Origin: Macrostomum hystrix
Lineage: Eukaryota; Platyhelminthes; Macrostomidae
Length of the DNA: 64,000 nucleotides
NCBI GenBank assembly: GCA_950097015.1
Contig: CATNEN010000008.1
Span: 1,364,001 to 1,428,000 of the forward strand
Direction of reading: 5' to 3'
Part shown: positions 57,395 through 64,000 of the stretch, one piece after another
Position numbering within the stretch: the first letter of the stretch is position 1
Layout: each line of letters opens with the position of its first letter
Made by a program: the position numbers and the translations under genes
Notes under the pieces: model-generated
Database searches by the model: none
What the model saw: the letters and a program-made list of their open reading frames with translations, nothing else
What the model was told of the DNA's origin: nothing

Positions 57395-57960
57395 AGACGC
57401 TGACCTACTCAGAACCGAAATATGGCAACATCGGAAAACACTGACCTACTCAGAACCGAAATATGGAAACATTGGAAAACACTGACCTACTCAGAACCGA
57501 AATATGGCAACATCGGAAAACACTGACCTACTCAAAGCCGAAATATGGAAACAGGAAAACACTGAGCTACTCAGAACCGAAATATGGAAACATTGGAAAA
57601 CACTGACCTACTCAGAACCAAAATATGGCAACATCGGAAAACACTGACCTACTCAAAGCCGAAATATGGAAACAGGAAAACACTGAGCTACTCAGAACCG
57701 AAATATGGAAACATTGGAAAACACTGACCTACTCAGAACCGAAATATGGAAACATTGGAAAACACTGAGCTACTCAGAACCGAAATATGGAAACATTGGA
57801 AAACACTGAGCTACTCAGAACCGAAATATGGAAAATACTGAGCTACTCAGAACCAAAATATGGAAACATTGGAAAACACTGACCTACTCAGAACCAAAAT
57901 ATGGCAACATCGGAAAACACTGACCTACTCAGAACCGAAATATGGCAACATTTAAAGACA
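57395..57960. repeat. 41-bp minisatellite with shortened units
   Basis: About 14 units (ctactcagaaccgaaatatg plus gaaacattggaaaacactgac). Some units lack the cattgg segment. Confidence 0.95.
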
Positions 57961-59270
57961 GATTATCTTCTCAAGATCCAAAGCTGGACATACGAGCCGT
58001 ACATAGGGCAGTGCAACAGTTTTCTTAATTGGTGCAATTTCTCTCTTTTGAAGCAACTGCGTCTCATTTTGCACGCCTCAACAATATTTTATATAAATGG
58101 CATTGACTCATTACTTTGCAATACGTTCTAGGGAGTAATTTCAAAACCAATTTTTAATTCAGGAAGTCAAGTTTGAGCCGAACTGTGTAATTTATGAATT
58201 TATGAATTGTCTACCACAATAAAGAGGAAATTCATGTCGCGATAACATTTAGCAGTTCGCGGCGTCCACACGGAGTGGGGATTACCTAATTTCGCTTTTA
58301 CTTCCTTCCTATATTCCTGTCCAAGGACTAAAGAGAGCGTGATTATTTAAGAATTCGCGCTTTTTAAATGGCTCTTTAAGTGAGTAGAAGGTGTGTGGCT
58401 TGGGTTAGACGCAACACTCACTCACCCACCTGCAGTTTCTACTATCTTATTAGTTAAAGTCGCGTGTTTTATAAGCATTGCTCCTAATAGTTTGGGGCCG
58501 TCACAAAGCTCTATGTAGAAAGCGACAAAGATGATGCAATTTCCGATCTTTTTCGACCACGCGCCCCGTTAATTAGCGACTGGTGTCACCTTGTGAGTGT
58601 CTCAAAATTTGCAGGCACGAATCTGGTTATGGTTATGATAATGTAAGAGATGATTTCTAGGCGGTGTACTCAATTGGACAGATGTTGAGTCAAGCCTGAT
58701 TATAAGAGGCTTGAAGGATGAGACCCGGAAATTGCTGCAGTGGGCATTGGCTGATACAACTGCTTCCGCTTATCTGTTCGCTACATTTAACATTGTCCCC
58801 ATCGATTATTGATTGTGCAACAAATCGTTCCTTCACTGCATTCGTTTCTGCTCCGTTATTATTCTCCCAGCTCCGTCTGTTGAGTGGCGCAATCCCATAT
58901 CCAAGTAAAAACTCAAAGTTTCAGTCTATGTAGAACAAGGCTTAGATGGTCTTTGTCTCGATTTTTTCTTGACATCGCTGCTGTTACTGCGGAACTTATA
59001 TATTAGGAAATTCGATTGGAATTGAAGCGAGAATTCTGTCTGCTTTATTATGCCGCGTCACGGATGGGTGAATTAAATAGATGGATGCCTGGTGTGAGCT
59101 GGTGCTACAGAAGCGGCTCGTGCCTCTTAATTTGAAATTGGATGGTATGGAGCAACAGGTTTTAAGGTTCGATGACCGGAGTCCCTAATCCGATAGTTTG
59201 AGCAATAATCGGCAGATTCCTAACGGGTCGACAAAAATCCTGATTGAACATGAATAATAGCTAAATCTCA
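57961..59270. other. non-coding stretch
   Basis: No gene recognised; scattered 60 to 75 codon frames lack known content. Confidence 0.5.
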
Positions 59271-59339
59271 AGAGTTAATCCTAGCTAAATCCCATGAGAT
59301 ACAGTACAAAAATATCACATAAGTGGTATGATTCTCATG

Positions 59340-59780
59340 GTATAGATTTCCAAAATGTCATGTGATTAGTTCGGAAATCTCATCGAATTGATTTACAAAA
59401 TCTCATGGCATTGATTCTGACATCTCATGGCATTGATTCTGACATCTCATGGGATTGATTCTGACATCTCATGGCATTGATTCTGACATCTCATGGCATT
59501 GATTCTGACATCTCATGGCATTGATTCTGACATATCATGGGATTGATTCTGACATCTCATGGCATTGATTCTGACATCTCATGGGATTGATTCTGACATC
59601 TCATGGCATTGATTCTGACATATCATGGGATTGATTCTGACATCTCATGGCATTGATTCTGACATCTCATGGGATTGATTCTGACATCTCATGGGATTGA
59701 TTCTCAAATCTCATGGCATTGATTCTGACATCTCATGGCATTGATTCTCAAATCTCATGGGATTGATTCTCAAATCTAAT
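59340..59780. repeat. 22-bp minisatellite
   Basis: About 19 copies of gacatctcatggcattgattct, with ggg for ggc and caaat for gacat as variants. More diverged copies occur at both edges. Confidence 0.95.
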
Positions 59781-60315
59781 CTAATTTATTTCAAATCCGC
59801 ATAGGATTGATTTAAAGATCCCATAAAATATATTTTTTAAATCCAACAATAATAGAAATATATTCATTTGACGAATGCCTAAATCAGGAAAATGATTGGA
59901 TGTTCTATTCTGTCTATTGTATAATATAATACTAATGAACTTGTGAAGTGATGAGATAATGGGATATTTGATAAACAGAAAAACAACAATGGTAAAACAG
60001 TTCTTAATTGTAGCAGTATAAACTTGCTATTCTGTGTTCGCTGCTTTATCTTTGGGTTATCAAATTTCCTTATCAAATATTCGAAATTCGTCGCAAACCC
60101 ATTAAACGCAGTAAAAAATGCTTTAAAACTTGAAGAAGTCAAACAAGAAAACGACTAAACTTAACTGATAAGATTAGAGTAATAGACTTAATTCATCAGC
60201 AAAATTCAACAGACTGCTAATACTCGAAGTAGCTGTTGATTATTTACTTTTTTGCCTGGTTATAAAAGTGACGACAATGTGGTTTCAAATGGCACCTTCT
60301 TATTATTCCGTTCTG
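59781..60315. other. non-coding stretch
   Basis: Nothing recognised. Confidence 0.5.
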
Positions 60316-60317
60316 AT

Positions 60318-60735
60318 TCTGATCCCATCCAGTCTATTCTGATCCCATCCAGTCTATTTTGATCCCACCCAGTCTATTCTGATCCCACCCAGTCTATTCT
60401 GATCCCATCCAGTCTATTCTGATCCCATCCAGTCTATTCTGATCCCAAAAAGTCTATTATGATCCTATCCAGTCTATTCTGATCCCATCCAGACCAATTT
60501 GATCCCATCCAGACCATTCTGATCTCATCCAGACCATTCTGATCCCATCCAGACCATTCTGATCCCATCCAGACCATTCTGATCCCATCCAGTCTATTCT
60601 GATCTCATCCAGACCATTCAGCTACCATCGAGACTCTTGAACTCCCATTCAGAACTTTTAGATCCCACCCAGAACTTCCAGATCCCATTCAAATGGCTCT
60701 GATCCCATCGAGACCTCTCTGATTCCATCCCATTT
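60318..60735. repeat. 20-bp minisatellite
   Basis: About 15 good copies of gatcccatccagtctattct (or agaccattct), decaying on the right. Confidence 0.95.
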
Positions 60736-61800
60736 ATTGATTTTCCATTCAAAATTAGATACGGCTCCAGGCAGGTTCGTACACACTAATATCTACTCTG
60801 TGGCTAGAAATCTAGAAATAGTTAGATTCGTCATTTTGTTGATTAAAATAAAATTTTGTCAACAAACTTTTCTGGTTGTCGCCCAGGAGTTGTCTTCTGT
60901 CACTCTGTATTTGCTTCTTACTCAACGCAATGCAACCAAAGTCACAGAGGCCCTAAAATATTGGTTGCTAGGCGGAGACCCCGGGGCGGCGGAGCTGAAA
61001 TAGGAATCCGCGTGGCGACTTGAAGCACGCGCGGTCAAACCAACAACAGAGGAGAAAATTGATTACGGAAGGCGCGCGTGAACCCACCACTGATTTGACC
61101 CTTGCCACTGAGGTGGCTTCCGAAATTTATTGAAATTCTTCATCCAGTAGCCCTGCACTGTGTTTGCTCTTCGTTTAGAGAAGTCTAAAGACGGATTTAG
61201 CTTAGAAACCCGCGCTCGCTAGCGGTGTCTAAGACTGGATGGACTCGGCGAGTTTGGCAAACACGACAGTTCGCCTGTTTGCTCAACCACACGCCTAGCT
61301 TCAGTTCCGCTGTCGCTTGCATCGGAGAGATGCGAAGGTGGGGCACCTGGAGGACCTTTCCTGCCCTGCAACGAGTCTTTTTTGCGTCGATTTCCTGCAA
61401 TATATATTTTATTTCCCCATCGATTCAAATACAAATTTCTATTTTATTAATACATAATTGGGAGACTGAAAGATCAAACACGACCGTTTGTGTGTCTAGA
61501 GAAAACTGGCTTTGAGAAGAAAGGAAAAGAGAAATTAAACGGTGGGATATTCGCCGGCTCAGCTGGCCCGGATGCGGTTACTGGCCGCTCGGTGTTGTCT
61601 TTGGGGAGCCGGGCGTGCGTGCGCCCATTGGTTTGTGACCGGAAACGGTTCGAAGCGCGCCGCTTCAAGTTACGCGCTGTGTGGGGGGAGGAGTCTGCAG
61701 TCTTTGTTGTGCCGAGGCAACGAATGAGGCTGGAGGTGGCAGGACAGGACTCGGAAACAACTGATCGGACTGGAAATAAAGAGACGGGACGACAGGTACG
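60736..61800. other. non-coding stretch
   Basis: GC content rises around 61000-61750. Open frames of 60 to 108 codons on both strands were examined; none shows a known motif or splice context. Confidence 0.45.
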
Positions 61801-61804
61801 AGAT

Positions 61805-62550
61805 GGGGTGAGATGAGACTTGACGGATTGAGATGGGACTGGATGGGTTGAGATGAGACTGGATGGGGTGAGATGAGACTGGATGGGGTGAGATGAGACT
61901 GGATGGGGTGAGATGGGACTGGATGGGGTGAGATGGGACTGGATGGGTTGAGATGAGACTGGATGGGGTGAGATGAGACTGGATGGGGTGAGATGAGACT
62001 GGATGGGGTGAGATGGGACTGGATGGGGTGAGATGAGACTGGATGGGTTAAGATGGGACTGGATAGGTTAGATGGGACTGGATTGGGAAGATATGGGACT
62101 GGAGGGGAAGATATGGAACTGGATGGGGCGAGATGAGACTGGATGGGGTGAGATGAGATTGGATGGGGTGAGATGAGACTGGATGGGTTGAAATGGGACT
62201 GGGGGGAAGAGATGGGACTGGATGGGGTGAGATGAGACTGGATGGGTTGAGATGGGACTGGATAGGTTAGATGGGACTGGATGGGGTTAGATGAGACTGG
62301 ATGGGTTGAGATGAGACTGGATAGGTTAGATGGGACTGGATGGGGTGAGATGAGACTGGTTGGGCTGAGATGGGACTGGATAGATTAGATGGGACTGGAT
62401 GGGGTGAGATGAGACTGGATTGGGAAGATATGGGACTGGAAGGGAAGAGATGGAACTGGATGGGGTGAGATGAGACTGGATGGGGTGATATGGGACTGTA
62501 GGGGAAGCGATGGGACTGGAAGGGGAATAGATGGGACTGGGGAATACATT
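61805..62550. repeat. 20-bp minisatellite
   Basis: About 37 copies of gagatgagactggatggggt with many point and length variants, most diverged on the right. Confidence 0.95.
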
Positions 62551-63070
62551 ACAGCGAAAGCTGACAAGCAGGTATGGATGGCAAATAATGTTTGACACTT
62601 CGCTCCGGCCATAGCGGATGGCGGACTCTGATAATTAAAAGCATTCTCCCACTGTCCTCAATCGGAAGTTTGATCCCCAGTCGCACAACAAGTTGGAGTC
62701 AGAATCAGTCCTCGTCACACTCGAGTCAGAGTATTGAGAATTAGTTAAGAATTCTGCGTCGGGTCACGAACAGAACTCAGTTTTAATGTGGTGTCGCGCG
62801 TGTCCCAACACCATAGCTTTGAGAAGCAGCAATTCTATTATCTTTATTGTGTTATTATTAACAATTTTTATGAATATTTAAGATTCGCGCCATGGCAGTT
62901 AGAAATTTTTCCAGAATTGTCACGCACTGTAGATTTATTTTATTGTCTGCATTGTAGCTCCGATAGTAACCAAAATTTTGTCTGTTTAATAGCATTTTGA
63001 GAGTTTGAAATTTCGCAGATTTCTAATTTTGTCAGGCACTGATTTTTAATAATTTATTTTATGAACATTT
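62551..63070. other. non-coding stretch
   Basis: Nothing recognised. Confidence 0.5.
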
Positions 63071-63074
63071 CTTA

Positions 63075-64000
63075 TTGATCTCATGAGAATGAGAATGAGT
63101 GATTCAGTGTCATTTCTCACTGATCTCATGAGAATGAGAATGAGTGATTCAGTGTCATTTCTCATTGATCTCATGAGAATGAGTGATTCAGTGTCATTTC
63201 TCACTGATCTCATGAGAATGAGTGATTCAGCGTCATTTCTCACTGATCGCATGAGAATGAGTGATTCAGCGTCATTTCTCACTGATCTCATGAGAATGAG
63301 TGATTCAGTGTCATTTCTCACTGATCTCATGAGAATGAGTGATTCAGCGTCATTTCTCACTGATCTCATGAGAATGAGTGATTCAGTGTCATTTCTCACT
63401 GATCTCATGAGAATGAGTGATTCAGTGTCATTTCTCACTGATCTCATGAGAATGAGTGATTCAGTGTCATTTCTCATTGATCTCATGAGAATGAGTGATT
63501 CAGTGTCATTTCTCACTGATCTCATGAGAATGAGTGATTCAGTGTCATTTCTCACTGATCTCATGATAATGAGTGATTCAGTGTCATTTCTCACTGATCT
63601 CATGATAATGAGTGATTCAGCGTCATTTCTCACTGATCTCATGAGAATGAGTGATTCAGTGTCATTTCTCACTGATCTCATGATAATGAGTGATTCAGCG
63701 TCATTTCTCACTGATCTCATGAGAATGAGTGATTCAGTGTCATTTCTCACTGATCTCATGAGAATGAGTGATTCAGTGTCATTTCTCACTGATCTCATGA
63801 GAATGAGTGATTCAGTGTCATTTCTCACTGATCTCATGAGAATGAGTGATTCAGTGTCATTTCTCACTGATCTCATGAGAATGAGTGATTCAGTGTCATT
63901 TCTCATTGATCTCATGAGAATGAGTGATTCAGTGTCATTTCTCATTGATCTCATGAGAATGAGTGATTCAGTGTCATTTCTCATTGATCTCGTGAGATTT
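63075..64000. repeat. 39-bp minisatellite running off the window
   Basis: About 24 copies of a 39-bp unit (cactgatctcatgagaatga plus gtgattcagtgtcatttct). Contains the 10-bp palindrome TCTCATGAGA. The unit is a multiple of three, so a 312-codon minus-strand frame results; it is an artefact. Confidence 0.97.

Noticed and set aside
60737-61816. open frames in the GC-richer 61 kb stretch
   Set aside because: Several overlapping frames on both strands, none with motifs, consistent with GC-rich non-coding DNA.
63046-63984. 312-codon minus-strand frame with MRSVRNDTESLIL repeats
   Set aside because: Translation of a 39-bp satellite, no unique flanking domain.

Overview
This is a stretch of a bilaterian invertebrate animal genome. 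It shows split genes with GT-AG introns, an axonemal dynein, a protocadherin, ribosomal protein eL21 with an intronic C/D snoRNA, tRNA-derived SINE remnants and cut-and-paste transposon derivatives. The extreme load of unrelated minisatellites (roughly 19 to 20 kb of 64 kb) and the small introns would fit a free-living flatworm or another lophotrochozoan. That placement is inference; no marker here proves it.

Layout: (1) 1-2.1 kb, + strand: the last two exons of an outer-arm axonemal dynein heavy chain, with a 30-bp minisatellite in the intron between them. (2) 2.1-8.1 kb: no gene; SINE copy, 11- and 12-bp satellites, and a 949-bp Tc1/mariner-like element with about 145-bp inverted ends. (3) 8.1-23.5 kb, +: a four-exon protocadherin with six cadherin repeats, one membrane segment and a C-terminal PDZ ligand; its 10.2-kb last intron is packed with six satellite arrays. 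(4) 23.5-35.9 kb: no convincing gene; arrays with 20-, 32-, 17-, 34-, 29- and 16-bp units. (5) 35.9-40.0 kb, -: condensin subunit 2 (CAP-H/NCAPH). (6) 40-46 kb: AT-rich, three inverted-repeat elements with recognisable or possible target duplications. (7) 46.0-48.3 kb, +: METTL13-like eEF1A methyltransferase. (8) 48.5-50.2 kb, +: eL21 gene. Six related C/D snoRNA copies (SNORD18/U18-like guide) lie in the METTL13 intron, between the two genes, and in the eL21 intron. (9) 50.6-55.5 kb, +: an uncharacterised gene with an array of eight alternative exons. (10) 55.5-64 kb: no gene; six more minisatellites, the last running off the window.

The most interesting system is the 50.6-55.5 kb gene. Eight consecutive small exons all enter in phase 1 and leave in phase 0, between a constant exon that ends in phase 1 and a constant last exon that begins in phase 0. 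Exactly one variant, never zero or two, therefore keeps the frame. The intron after the constant exon carries GCAGAGG (51893-51899). The introns in front of the variants carry its complement CCTCTGC or a near match, extended in several cases. This is the layout of a docking-site/selector-sequence system for mutually exclusive splicing, as known from arthropod Dscam, here in an apparently undescribed gene. The variants swap a short, very basic segment (pattern RRYxRxSS in several) just before a C-terminal domain that vaguely resembles the C14orf93 family.
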